A stretch of 64,000 bases of DNA from Agrypnia vestita (lineage: Eukaryota; Arthropoda; Insecta; Trichoptera; Phryganeidae), in contig JADDOH010007983.1 of assembly GCA_016648135.1 (NCBI GenBank), positions 62,001-126,000 on the forward strand, read 5' to 3'. Shown here in pieces: positions 22,225 to 32,585 of the stretch (within the stretch, counting starts at the first letter, position 1; every line of letters starts with the position of its first letter). The position numbers and the translations under genes were made by a program. Below the pieces are notes generated by a model. It searched no databases and had not been told where the DNA came from. It saw only the letters and a list, made by a program, of their open reading frames with translations.

Positions 22225-22845
22225 GTTCAGACATAGCGGGAACCGTGCAGTTTCAGAATCGCGTTTCAAAACACGCGATTTGTGTCATCCGTTCACACAG
22301 CTGCGGTTAATAAGCAATTTGTGCGCGCAAAAATAAAGGTCAATTTGACAGCTCCGGTGCCGTTCTCCATCTTGAATATCATTGAATATCAGAGATATAT
22401 TCGCTCATTACTTTGTTAATGATGGCCGTGTTCCATGGCAAGACACAAAAATATCATTCTGTCAGTTCATTTTTGGTGAATAAATACCTACTTACCTAAA
22501 ATACTCTTTTTTTCCACCATTTCCAAATATCTCCACCAACTCCTGCCAAACTTGGTTCTTGGCATATTTGAGTAATCCTCACACTGAAGATCCCATATTA
22601 CAGGTCTTTTCTCCACTTCATCAATAAAAAGTTCAGTGTCAAAGCGATCCATAACCATAGAAAAGAGAATATAATCCACGCGTGCTCCTGTTCTGACATG
22701 GAACCGTGCGGTGCCCGCAACGCGACTGAACGCTCTCGTAAGGCTCCATAGTAATAGGATCGTGCGGACGCCGTGCGGGTCTATTTTCTAGCGGTTGGGT
22801 TGCGGGCACCGCGGCGGTTGACTAACCGCACGGTTGTGTCTGAAC
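22225..22845 (-). mobile_element. Harbinger/PIF-like element, internally deleted
   Basis: Ends: GTTCAGACATAGCGGGAACC at the left, and inverted GTTCAGACACAACCGTGCGG at the right. Both ends share the CCGTGC motif a few bases in. The interior keeps a MADF-type reading frame on the minus strand. Harbinger/PIF elements encode a MADF/Myb-like protein beside a DDE transposase. The transposase is gone here, leaving about 620 bp. Confidence 0.55.
22488..22679 (-). pseudogene. MADF-domain fragment of a transposon-encoded protein
   Basis: The 63-residue frame carries FDTELFIDEVEKRPVIWDLQ, then EDYSNM and WWRYLE. This is the first half of a MADF domain: an F-I-x-x-V motif, P-x-x-W-D, an acidic-aromatic turn, then a W helix. 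It then ends in lysine-rich sequence and a stop. MADF domains bind DNA in Adf-1-type proteins and in the accessory protein of Harbinger transposons. Its position between inverted ends favours a transposon origin. It is too short to be a full domain (usually about 80-90 residues). Confidence 0.6.
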
Positions 22846-23364
22846 GATCACATACAAACCTAGGTAAATGAGACCCGCAATTAATTTCCAATGTGACAAT
22901 CGTACATAGTCAGTTGAACTCTTGAAGGTTTTCTATGGCTTGCATGTATTTTCTAATACTTTAGAATAAATTTTACTGCGTCATCAGACTGGATAATCAT
23001 ATGTAACAGCCGCAAAGGATATAGTGCAAAAAATATAAAAACTCTTACACTTCCATATTTTCAAATTTGTTCAAGATCTATATATTAAAAGCTTAGTTCC
23101 CACATTTCATTAAAATGAAAATTGAACCGATATTATACGTAATCAATCATGATGACGTCAGGTGAAGTTTTTTGATATTTTCAGGGACGCATCAAAGATG
23201 TTTTGTAATGGAAAAAGCAAAAAAATGATTTTTTGCGGTTGGTTAGAGTGAAATTTTGAAGAAAATTAGATGTTGAAGGTTTTGCAATTTTTATACGAAA
23301 TTTTAAAATTAATTTGAAGAACTAATTTTAAAAATTCCAAATAAAATAATTTTGAGGTTTAATT
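22846..23364. other. Unassigned AT-rich stretch
   Basis: No gene or known repeat seen. Confidence 0.3.
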
Positions 23365-23486
23365 AGGTTTCCACGGCCGTTCTGGATCTTCTGGTTCCAG
23401 TTTTCTGGGATATTCTGCCGTGCTTCTACGACCCTTCTGGTCTATATGCCAGAAAGGTCGCAGAAACACGGTAGAATATTCCAGAT
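23365..23486. mobile_element. Family K palindromic segment, copy 2
   Basis: The arms TCTGGGATATTCTGCCGTG (from 23404) and CACGGTAGAATATTCCAGA (to 23485) are inverted about a short centre, next to CACGGCCGTTCTGGATCTTC. It matches the outer part of copies at 16.9 and 61.7 kb. Confidence 0.5.
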
Positions 23487-24060
23487 TTTTTTTTTAGGTT
23501 GTTCCGCTTTGTAATTTGATAGATAACTTACGAAGTGATGCTGTCGAAACTGGACTTTAGGTATCCTACCAAGGTACAGGTCGCATTGCCACGTCTGGTC
23601 TTTCTATTTGTTCCCGTTATTCGTACGAGGATGAGGTGTGTGAAGACTTTTGCGTGTGTCCGTGACACATCTGCTACCTTTCTCCTTACCTTTATCTTTG
23701 TCATGATTCCTGTAGCGCCATTTTATATTCCAAAATTCCAAGCTACTCAATCTCCAGCGGACACGACACTGTTTTCCCATATTCTGAGATTCATTCTCAG
23801 TGAGGTCACAATTTATCCATCAGTCAACGATTGAATATCCGAAAAAAGAAGTAAGAGGAAAGAAAAGGAGGAAGATGCACCTCTCAAAACCTCCTGCCCA
23901 CCGAATGCACGTTTACAATTTGTAGAAGCGTGTGCGATTTGAGAATAAGGCTCTTCAGCCAAGCTCGAACGCACAACCGTTAAAACATGGCGGACGTCAC
24001 TACATAATTTAAAAAAAAACATCGATTGTATTATTTGTAGGTATGTATCTACTATTTTAT
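23487..24060. other. Unassigned
   Basis: A 99-codon + frame (23535-23834) ends at a TGA and has no recognised family. No other signal. Confidence 0.25.
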
Positions 24061-24070
24061 TTGATTAATT

Positions 24071-24112
24071 ACACCGACATGTTTCGGAAAAACCTTTCCA
24101 TCGTCAGGGTGT
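24071..24112 (-). ncRNA. Hammerhead-ribozyme-like motif, best preserved copy
   Basis: Minus strand: stem I ACACC/GGTGT, CTGACGA (24107-24101), one extra T, helix II GGAAA/TTTCC, GAAA (24085-24082), palindrome ACATGT (24082-24077), then C as the cleavage residue. Every required box is present. No GIY-YIG coding was seen beside it. The flanks resemble those of the intron copies at 60.5 and 60.9 kb. Confidence 0.7.
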
Positions 24113-24281
24113 TGTAGGTATAACTATCAAAATATCAAAATAAATAATGTCTTTTAAATAAAATAAATATAATAGTAGATACATACAATTAACGCAATCA
24201 ATGTTTTTTTTAAATGTCAATCTACAATGTTGCCGAATACATTTGAAAAAGACTAACCCATAAAACCTTGTTTTTATTATA

Positions 24282-24545
24282 CTCCCCTTCTCATTGAATC
24301 ATCATTACTCATTTGTATTGATTTCAATTTGAAAAAAAAACATTAAAATTTCGAAACATCCAAAATTATACTATAATTATTAAATATTTTAAACGAAAAT
24401 TTGTGAGATTATTTTTATCATCGCCACGAGTCTGCCTGCATAGTTTCAGCTCGATTGGTTCACGGGAAAAGGGTTGAAAGTCGATCCAAAGTTTTTCCGG
24501 CATACAACAAACCGCAGGTGTTACGATTTATAAAAGAAAGGGGTA
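24282..24545 (+). mobile_element. Family B MITE copy 3
   Basis: ACTCCCCTTC at the left, CATCGCCACGAGTCTGCCTG and TTTCAGCTCGATTGG inside, GAAAGGGGTA at the right. Shorter than copies 2, 4 and 6. Confidence 0.65.
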
Positions 24546-25499
24546 AAAAAACTTTTTTTTTTCAAACCTGGGTGTTTTTGTGAAGTGTTTGACTAGAGTA
24601 AGTTTTATTAAAGATTAAGCTTCGTTTATATAAAAAGCGTCGAGCCTGTGAGATTTGTGATGCTTTCATTTTTTTTTGCTTGAAGTCAAATTCCGAACCC
24701 CACGATCGCCAAAAGAGGCCTTTGTAATGTTGGCAAAAATGCTTTAAATGTCTATGAATTCATATCACAAGTAAATATAAAAACAAGACTAGCTATTATA
24801 ATATCTCAAATTATTTAACAATTTTATCCACTTTTTATCAAGAAGAGATAGAGAATGAAACCGAGAGAAGCACATTCGGTGCCAAATAGGAGACCTCTTG
24901 ACGATCCTCTACGGTTGACCAATAAAGCTAAAGGAACAAATCCACTTTGACCGATTCCGTGAAACCGGGACAGTTCTGGTCAACTAGACGTCCCGAGGGT
25001 ACCACCACCTTCAACCCTGGGGAGACTGCAAGAGAGGTCCTGTCCGATTAACTCTCTAACCTGAAACCACTTTGATTTTTCGTGTGCTGAATTTTCTAGA
25101 CTAACATTTGTACGAAGAAGGCTTTTACGCCAACATTTATATGGCGCGCGGCGTTTATGTATTTAAGTGCTGAACGAATAAATTAACATTACGCTCGACA
25201 CTGCTTTATATGCCTGGAATTTGTTAACCTAATGGTGTACTTTATACGAATATGCGTGTTAATTCTTATAGTCGGTTCAATTGTCTGAGCGTTTTTGAAA
25301 ATATTTAAATAGTACAGTAAAAAATGCGTTGTTGTGTGAACGGTATCAAAGCAAAGGCAGCAATATGTAAAAAATAAAAATAATATTTTGAATGCAGTCA
25401 CCGAGAATTAGACCTAATTTAAAATGTACCTACTGAATGAAATGGCAAAAGAGATTACCTACATATTGTCTTGTAATATGTCACAGCTCTAGAAATCTA
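24546..25499. other. Unassigned, with a GC-richer block
   Basis: About 24840-25080 is GC-richer than its flanks and has no frame or repeat partner in the window. It could be a solo LTR or other repeat, but I see no ends to support that. Confidence 0.3.
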
Positions 25500-25790
25500 G
25501 GGTGATTTACAAAATTCGGAAAACGCCTGGAACAATCGAGAAGCGACGGGAACCTTCTACTTAACACTATAATAATCTAGAAAGTTTGAAAAATACCAGC
25601 ATTTGGATATAAATAGCGCGGATCTAGGCCGTCGCGCAGTTGTCGTGTTTTGACAATTCGTTCGGTGCGAAGAAGTTGAAAGTTTCAGAGCTCCGGCTAG
25701 TCGGGAAGTTGGTGAAAAATCAATTACATGATTCCACCACAACAAACAACAAACAAACAGACAAATAAAGTTAAATAAAAACGCGTTAAA
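25500..25790 (+). mobile_element. Family F element copy 4
   Basis: CCTGGAACAATCGAGAAG, HSE GGGAACCTTC (GAA-CC-TTC at 25550), TCTAGAAAGTTTGAAAAATACC, then the TATA box TATAAATA (25608-25615) followed by GCGCGGATC. It aligns with the upstream half of copy F2. The 3' half diverges and ends in AATAAAGTTAAATAAA. Confidence 0.55.
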
Positions 25791-26152
25791 ATGGGATTGT
25801 TTTCAGCTTATCAATAAAATAAATAACCTTATTAGCTACCGAACTTCTTAAATATTTTGAAACTAATCTATCAATACAATTAATTAAATATTGATCTACC
25901 GTATCGAGAGCAGGTTTTTTTTGTGAAGGGTCATAAAGCTTTTGAAGAAATTTGGGGACGTTCATGGACAGATTTAACGTTAACTTATTTTGTAAGAATG
26001 ATGCTGGGATGTGTATAATGAAGCAACATGCTTAAAAAACAGTTTTGAGGAAACACCAGATGTCGTATGGAGTACAAATATAATGATATAAAATGCTAGT
26101 CGAACAAATTTCCAAGCGTATAAATGCTGGCATGCAAAATGTCTAGAAGTCT
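25791..26152. other. Unassigned AT-rich stretch
   Basis: Nothing recognised. Confidence 0.3.
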
Positions 26153-26627
26153 AAAGGTACTGATACACATGCTCATTAGTGGCACGAGAGCGTGCCCAGA
26201 TGACAAATCATTACTTTTCGTGACTTATTATAGGAATCACGAATGTCTGTGGAATACTCGGTCACCGCTATGTAAAAATAATATAGCAAGAAATAATGTA
26301 AAGACATGAATGATTCAAATCTTACAATAAAAATTATTATAACTAAAATCAAAAATTTTCGGTTAGAAACTCGGGAACTGTTTTGAATTATTGGTTCACT
26401 TGAATTTCCTGTTTCAGGATGCAAAGTTTCTATTGTGAACAAGAGCGTTTCTATTCTATGAAAAGAGTATGCCAGTAATAAGCATGTGTGTTTGATTGTT
26501 AGCTTCGAGCATGCTCATTCATGAACATGCTTAAAATAAGCATGCTAATAATGAGTAAGTGTGTACAGATATTAGAGCATGCTAGTTTTGAACATGCTCA
26601 AAAATAAGCATGTGTATCAGTAGCTTA
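26153..26627. mobile_element. Family E element (AGCATG-rich, TIR), copy 1
   Basis: The ends AAAGGTACTGATACACATGC and the inverted GCATGTGTATCAGTAGCTT enclose many GAGCATGCTC and TAAGCATG palindromes. Other copies are at 37.5-37.85 kb and, reversed, at 42.84-43.06 kb. No coding capacity. Confidence 0.7.
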
Positions 26628-26689
26628 ACTTCTGATTTCTAGACCACATTTAGTACGTTGTACATTTGGCAGACAAAAGTTAGCGATGT

Positions 26690-26945
26690 TATACAAAAAG
26701 TAAAAAAAACTCAAATGGAACTGGACTGGTCATGTTATGAGAACAAGCAGAGAAAAGTGGACGAAAGACGTAATGGAATGGTATCCCAGAAATGGAAAAA
26801 GACAAAAAGGACGTCAAATTAAGAGATGGGAAGATGACCTACCAAAAGGATGGAGAAGAATAGCTCACGACAGAGACGAGTGGAAAAAACTAGGGGAGGC
26901 CTATGTCAGAGAGACAACCTGACCAACAAACTGGCTGCTTAAATG
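26690..26945 (+). mobile_element. Non-LTR element 3' end, C-terminal coding remnant
   Basis: The + frame reads WNWTGHVMRTSREKWTKDVM, then EWYPRNGKRQKGRQIKRWED, then AHDRDEWKKLGEAY. The GHV-R--W---V--W, the R-GR---RW-DD and the final DR--W--L-EA blocks form the standard tail of insect RTE/CR1-like LINE proteins. It is 5'-truncated and runs into a TA/TG microsatellite. Confidence 0.75.
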
Positions 26946-26958
26946 ACATTTACTACGT

Positions 26959-26963
26959 ATATT

Positions 26964-27003
<40 letters not shown>

Positions 27004-27020
27004 CATGTATGTGTGTATAT
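26959..27020. repeat. TA/TG microsatellite
   Basis: An alternating TA run changes to TG near 26981 and then to mixed TATG. It directly follows the LINE 3' end and is probably its tail. Confidence 0.8.
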
Positions 27021-27036
27021 CATACTATCGGCCCGA

Positions 27037-27716
27037 TTCTGAAAATAACAATGTCTAGATCTTTAAGATCTTTATCCCAACACTTAATAGACGATAATAA
27101 AAATTAAAAATGCCCAGAGCGGATTTTGTAATTCTACGGCTCAAATACACTGTATTAAAAGATGATATAAGAAAGATTGTTTCTTACAAACGTATTCATT
27201 TCTTCATCCACAGCGTCCAGATGAAATTTCATGGCTAAACTTGTCGAAACCGCGTTCGGCGTTACCGCATATTCAAATCTTCCCATCTTGACATTTTTTG
27301 ACAGATATGTCTGGATCTTTAAGATCTTTATCCCAACACTTAATAGACGATAATAAAAATTAAAAATAAACGAGACATAGCTTTACGTCGGTGTTTGTTT
27401 CTGTAAGTTTCTACATGAGATAGATATAGAGGGAAGGAGAAAGATGTAAATTGTTATCTGTCAAGATGTGAAGATTTGAATACGCGGTAACGCCGAACAC
27501 GGTCATGACAAGTTTAGCCATGATATTTCATCTGGACGCTGTGGATGAAGAAATTAATACGTTTGTAAGAAACAATCTTTCTTATATCATCTTTTAATAC
27601 AGTGTATTTGAGCCGTAGAATTACAAAATCCGCTCTGGACATTTTTAATCTTTATTATCGTCTATTAAGTGTTGGGATAAAGATCTTAAAGATCCAGACA
27701 TTGTTATTTTCAGAAC
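27037..27716. mobile_element. Foldback element with ~260-bp inverted arms
   Basis: The left end TTCTGAAAATAACAATGTCT and the right end TGTTATTTTCAGAA are inverted, and the arms stay matched for about 260 bases (for example ACAAAATCCGCTCTG at 27606-27640 mirrors 27117-27140). A piece of the arm, TCTTTATCCCAACACTTAAT, is repeated again at 27322-27341 inside the loop. No transposase frame; non-autonomous. Confidence 0.75.
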
Positions 27717-28168
27717 ACGGATGTATTTCAGTGTATCATTTTCTATTTACTTATGTTAAAATTGTTGAAATGGTCAGTGAATAAAGGCTTTATTATTATG
27801 ATTATTATTATAATTATTACATTTGGCAATTGTCGTGTCGCGCAGTATTTTTTCATTACGTAATGTAAGTTTACAGACAGATGATTGCAGGCACTCTATA
27901 TATCGGCGATATCTATTATTCGCCCAATAAAATGGTGTCATCCAACAAAACAAAATGCTATCGGCAATGTCCCGGACGCCATTATCTGTTGCCACACCGT
28001 CCATCACCACAGATAACACTGCGGCAAACGGAGTGATTCAGAGGATTGAACGCCACGATGATTAACAATACTTTTATAGTGTTTGTGGATTTGGCGTTTT
28101 ATTGTAGAGATAATTCGTGATTATCATTAAATTGGATGGAAATTTTCAACAGGATTTTAATCATATTT
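27717..28168. other. Unassigned
   Basis: Nothing recognised. 27850-28060 is slightly GC-richer, with no repeat partner. Confidence 0.3.
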
Positions 28169-28684
28169 ACTCCCTTTATATTAACTCGTGGCGTCTGCTT
28201 GCTTGCTTGCCGGCTCGCCGTCAAAAAAAACTTTGGATTGATTTTTGACCCTTTTCCCGTGATCCAATCGAGCTGAAACTTGGCAAGTAGACTCGTGGCG
28301 ACGATCAAGAAGATCTATCAAATTTTCGTTAAAAAAAAATAATAATTATACTATAAATTCGGATTTTTAGAAATTTTATTGGTTTTTTCAAATTGGAATC
28401 ATTAGAAAAGTTTGATTAGCATCGGCGGCCCGATAACGTCGCGGAATATTTTCTAAATTTGAATTACTCCGTCGGTATGCATAATAGGTACTTCACTACG
28501 AATGTCAAAAATCTAAATTGACTGACAAATGTTTTTAGAATTTAATCTTCAAAGCAAGAAGTGTCTTATCAAAGCTCAAAACATCTGACATTTTAGAAAT
28601 ATATTAAATTACTGTAAGTTTAGTGTTATGTTATATGTTTTAATTCGTTTTTAATTGTTGTTATATTTTACAAAGAATGGGAGT
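28169..28684 (-). mobile_element. Family B MITE copy 4, full length
   Basis: ACTCCCTTTATATTAACTCG at one end and ATGGGAGT at the other. Internal TCCAATCGAGCTGAAAC, ACTCGTGGCGACGATCAAG and ACGTCGCGGAATATTTTC match copy 6 closely in reverse. About 516 bp, the same as the complete copies. Confidence 0.75.
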
Positions 28685-28727
28685 ATAAAAAAAACTTGGT
28701 TTTTATGGGTTATTTTTTTTATTATTC

Positions 28728-28790
28728 GGCTGCTCGAGTTTCGAGCGTGTCAGAATCTCCCATCGTCAGGTGAAGAGATTCGCGTTCATT
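28728..28790 (-). other. PLE-like terminal motif, decayed hammerhead
   Basis: The minus strand carries CTGACGA (28769-28763) and CTCGAAACTCGAGC, spaced as in the PLE ends. Helix II is poor and the helix III hexamer is not of the ACnnGT form. It is kept as a remnant, not a ribozyme call. Confidence 0.35.
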
Positions 28791-28884
28791 TTAGATACTG
28801 GAAATTAATTATCGATTTATTAATTAATGCTTAATTAATTAAATATTCAATACACAACGTCACTTAAATTAATTATGCTTAACA

Positions 28885-29260
28885 TATATCTCTCGTCAAT
28901 AAAACTTTATTATCGCTGGGTAACAGGTATTTAATATTCACAAGAACATTCCATCCAGTTCCCACCCGCATTATTTATCGCTTATTCCTTTTACCACTTG
29001 GGTAAGAACTTCGATTATTCGCTCGATGTCTGTCGCTTCAATTATCGCACCTTGCCACACTGGCCTCGCCGACTTTGCACTGTTTTCAAACGCGACTACT
29101 CCCTACGCCGCGACCGATGCCATATTTATTTCGAAAGGCTGATACTTTTGTACTTTCTCGATCATTCTAGTATTTAGGAGAAGGTCCTCGTCACTTCTAC
29201 TCTTTTCTAGATGTTTCTCGAATGTATTAGCGGCTGTGGACATCTACAGGGAATTCGGAC
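28885..29260 (-). mobile_element. Family F element copy 7
   Basis: Minus strand: HSE TTC-GA-GAA within a four-unit array with one mismatch (+ 29205-29222), TATA-like AAATAAATATGGCATCGG near 29120-29135, and AGCGATAATAAAGTTTTATT near 28900-28920. The last matches AGCGATAATAAAGTGTTACA of copy F3. Confidence 0.55.
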
Positions 29261-29884
29261 AGTGCGTAATTTTTTTTTAGCATTCCATTCCGTGACAATA
29301 ATTTTACTTATATACTACTTATTTAAATAAACCTCTTAGTTTTTGAATATTAATTCACCTATCAAAAACTCTTGAAACATTTTACTGCCTTTTCTTATTT
29401 TGCACCAGGGTACTATAATATGAATACTGAATAAATCATTCACTTACTTGACATTTCTGAAGCTTTATTACTGGTACCAGGTACATTATTACTGGTACTT
29501 TAGTGAGGGATATAATTATCTCGACCACTCACCGACCAATTTTACGTCATGTACGACACTTTTCTACTTACTGTTCACGCTAACTCTCTACCACGCTAAA
29601 GTTTCCGCACCTCTCAAGATTAACGCGGCAAAACTGGTGTATATAAAATTGGAAATTCACGTTCTAGGAAAATGATTTACGTTCAAAACTCTATTATTTA
29701 TCGTGGCACAACCCTCGAAATTGGTTAATTAAATAGAAACTCCGCATGATGGAGAACAATAGTTATACTGATATACGAGAAATTGATTATCCACCTAACA
29801 ATTTTTCAAACCAGCGATAAATCACCTTTTTGTAGTTACTTCAAAACTTTTTTTTACATCATTCCTATATTGTCACGGCTGTGG
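29261..29884. other. Unassigned
   Basis: A 75-codon + frame at 29448-29675 is unrecognised. Nothing else. Confidence 0.25.
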
Positions 29885-29985
29885 GAGGTAAATAAAACAC
29901 TACGAACAATTTTACATTTTATTTAGTACGCAAGGTCACTGGACACGAATTTAACTGGAGCACGATTCGATTTAACTTGATGCGA
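29885..29985 (-). mobile_element. Family F 3' end, solo fragment
   Basis: The minus strand reads GTGCTCCAGTTAAATTCGTG, TCCAGTGACCTTGCG and AAATAAAATG, matching the ends of F2, F3 and F5 without the promoter half. Confidence 0.5.
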
Positions 29986-30497
29986 CTCCCCCTCTTCCCT
30001 CCTACTCCTCTCCCTACCTATCTAGTATGGTATGCTCAAATCGAAAACCTTTCATATATTACTAAGGTCTCTGCTTGAGACATCTGTTGTTTTTTTTCTC
30101 ATTAACAAATTAGTATACACAGCTTTCGTAAATGGTAATGTTACTTAATTATTTTTTAAAGTGGAAATTTTTTAGTAATATTTCTTTTAACGTACATGTG
30201 ACATTTTTTTCATATATAAATTAGATTCGTCTCTATGAGACTTCTATAATTTATCCTTATGCACATAAATAAAAATTTAATGATAAAAGTAGGGGACTTG
30301 AAATGAGCCTCGAACTTTTGATCGTGAGATCAAAATCTAAATTTAAGAAAGTGATTTCTCCGTAATTATAAGATTTTTGCATTAATTTCGACGATCAAAT
30401 TAACTTATTATTATTTATTTATATTTTTAGCGAAATTTAAAATAAATTAAATTTTAATAAATATTATTATTAAGTTCTACGGGTTAAGTATTTTTAT
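29986..30497. other. Unassigned, with a short family C scrap
   Basis: 30222-30262 (TTCGTCTCTATGAGACTTCT) is a scrap of family C. The rest is AT-rich with no signal. Confidence 0.3.
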
Positions 30498-30950
30498 GTG
30501 TTACAGCCGTTTCGGCTTGTAAGGCCATTATCAAACAGTGGTTATACCACGTACAAACGACTTATTTATACAATTTTAAGTTACCCCTTCCCGTTTAGAG
30601 TAATTAGATATTTGTGGCGAAGCCCTGTAGTAATGTTCGTTTTTTCCGGGCACTTATCAATAAAGGTGTCTCGGTTAACGTTATGCTTAATTATCAAAAT
30701 TCCCCGTTTTCTGCAAGTGTTATTTATAAATATTATTTTAATTTATGTCCTTGATTATTGGTTTTTTAAAGATATTTAGAATTGGAGAGAAGATCATTTT
30801 TTGTTGATTATTTAAAAGTTTAATATTTGGGTCCTTTTTATATTTATTTATTTCTAGTTGCTCAAGTAAATTCATCCTAAAACCTTTTGTTTCTATATGT
30901 AAAGGTTTTGGTTCGTTATCACCTTGCGGGTTATTATTATTATTACACAA
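30498..30950 (-). mobile_element. Penelope-like element C-terminus and 3' end (PLE-4)
   Basis: Minus strand: HIETKGFRMNLLEQLEINKY, then KKDPNIKLLNNQ and FSPILNIF. This is the segment that follows the GIY-YIG domain in PLEs (compare LKLNNLEIFYIREAVNN in PLE-5). About 190 bases downstream, at 30541-30498, is a decayed hammerhead: TTGATAA, helix GGC/GCC, GAAACGGCTGT. The GIY-YIG core itself is missing. Confidence 0.7.
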
Positions 30951-31544
30951 AAAGTCGGTTTATAATAAGTAAAGTTTATAAAACTTAAGTTATTTTTTAA
31001 CAAAAAACGGCACTCACATTTTTTCTCTCGTTTGCGATGTAGCAACGCCCTTAATATGTCCTTCTTTTCGTGTTGGAACCAACCTGGCAACAGCCTGTGG
31101 CGAAAAGATACTGGGGGTCTACGACAGAGTCTACGGAGCCCGTCTACGCCTCGGGCGCCCTGTAGGCGTAGCGATATTACTTGCGCAACAGGTCGACAGA
31201 GGGGGAGATGATAAATAATAGACCTCGCTTAATACCAGACCCTCATTTAAATAAGCTTTCGGCTTTTTTCGGGATCCCAATAATAATACAATTTCCCCCA
31301 CGATCGCTTAATTATACATCCATGTTTTCGACCAATTATTTGAACATTAGCTGTGAAATGGAACGACTGAAATAAATCATGTTCTTTAAATTGTTTTATT
31401 TCTGATGTTATTTACGAAGGAAACGCCACGAAAATTCATTGAGTACGTCTAGTTACTACTATTTATGTACTACACATATTGAAAAATCCATTTTGGATAT
31501 TGTCTCGGAATCGTGGCTATGCGAGTCAAAATGAAACACTTTTT
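30951..31544. other. Unassigned; hairpin-rich GC block
   Basis: 31090-31200 is GC-richer and contains CTACGCC/GGCGTAG inverted pairs. No gene family recognised. Confidence 0.3.
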
Positions 31545-31610
31545 AAGATTTTATTTATACACATCACCACCGGACACGAACTTAATTGGAGCACTGTTCT
31601 AAAATTCTCA
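31545..31610 (-). mobile_element. Family F 3' end, second solo fragment
   Basis: The minus strand reads GTGCTCCAATTAAGTTCGTG, TCCGGTGG and AAATAAAATC. It lies just beyond the complete F5 copy, as if 3' modules had been added in series. Confidence 0.45.
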
Positions 31611-31694
31611 ATAATTGTTTCTAGATCTTCAGTTCACTTTTTATCTGATTTTGCAAATCGCACTAATTTCGCTAATCGCTCAAAATTAATTTAA

Positions 31695-32200
31695 ATTTTA
31701 TTTTATACCCAAAAAGTCATTGGACCCAACCTAACAACAGCACTGGTCTTAAATTTACACTAAATGTTTAAGAATACTTCACATACTTATAATCCAATTT
31801 CTTAATTCGCACTAATTATATCTAGTCACTCGCGTCTGTAGAACACTTTTTGTCATGCTGTTTCTATTGCATCAATTACTTTCGAGAATATTCCGCTCAA
31901 CTTTGTACGTAAGTACCTACTTAGCCCGAATATCTATCACTCGGTTAAACGCGCTCTGGCTACAAACACTGCTTCGCTGGTTTTATCACTGGTAATATCG
32001 CAAATGTCAAACGTCAAACGATGATGCGCGGCACTCTCTTAACCATTTTATATAAAACATGTTAGTGTTCGAATGTTCAAGATCTTTTTACATATTTCTA
32101 GTACCTACTCGACATTTCCAGTATTTACGAGAATGTTCCAGTCGATTCCACAGTGCTTTGGCGCGTTCCATGGTTGTGGTTGTGAGGGCATAATTCCTTC
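31695..32200 (-). mobile_element. Family F element copy 5, most complete
   Basis: Minus strand, in order: CTGGAACATTCTCG (GAA-TG-TTC at + 32131), TTGAACATTCGAAC (+ 32071-32078), TATA-like TTTTATATAAAATGG (+ 32047), then the perfect three-unit HSE GGAATATTCTCGAAAG (+ 31881-31893), AAAAGTGTTCTACAGACG, then GGGTCCAATGACTTTTTGG and AAAATAAAAT. About 500 bp. HSEs lie on both sides of the TATA box. Confidence 0.65.
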
Positions 32201-32430
32201 CAATTCTATTGCAATACATTATTATTTATGGAATAATTACTAATTAAATTATTAATATGACTTCTTACTATCGTTTTTATTTGGTTTTTCTCATTTTTTT
32301 CTTGTACGTAGTTGGTTTAAATTTAACAAGTTTGGTTAATTTCTATACTCTGGCGCCACGGTTCATTTGGTGAATTAAGTTATAATATCTTCTTCTTCAA
32401 ATGTAGCAAATTTATTTTGTGGTAACATAA

Positions 32431-32519
32431 TTATAATTAATATAAATTAACTTTGTTTAAACCACTTATTTATTGAAAAAAATCAACGTTTAAACAAAGT
32501 TAATTTATATTAATTATAA
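32431..32519. repeat. Perfect 32-bp inverted repeat around a PLE-like terminus
   Basis: Left arm 32431-32462 and right arm 32488-32519 are exact reverse complements, starting TTATAATTAATATAAATTAA. The 25-base loop (CACTTATTTATTGAAAAAAA, then TCAAC) matches the PLE-2 terminus near 8720-8743. Confidence 0.85.
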
Positions 32520-32585
32520 GTTATAATATCCTAAGAAAACGTAGACGGGACGTACTTATCAATGTAGTAGGTATGCGTAAAGTTT

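Noticed and set aside
22488..22679. A host MADF transcription factor gene
   Set aside because: Only about half a domain is present, and it lies between transposon-like inverted ends.
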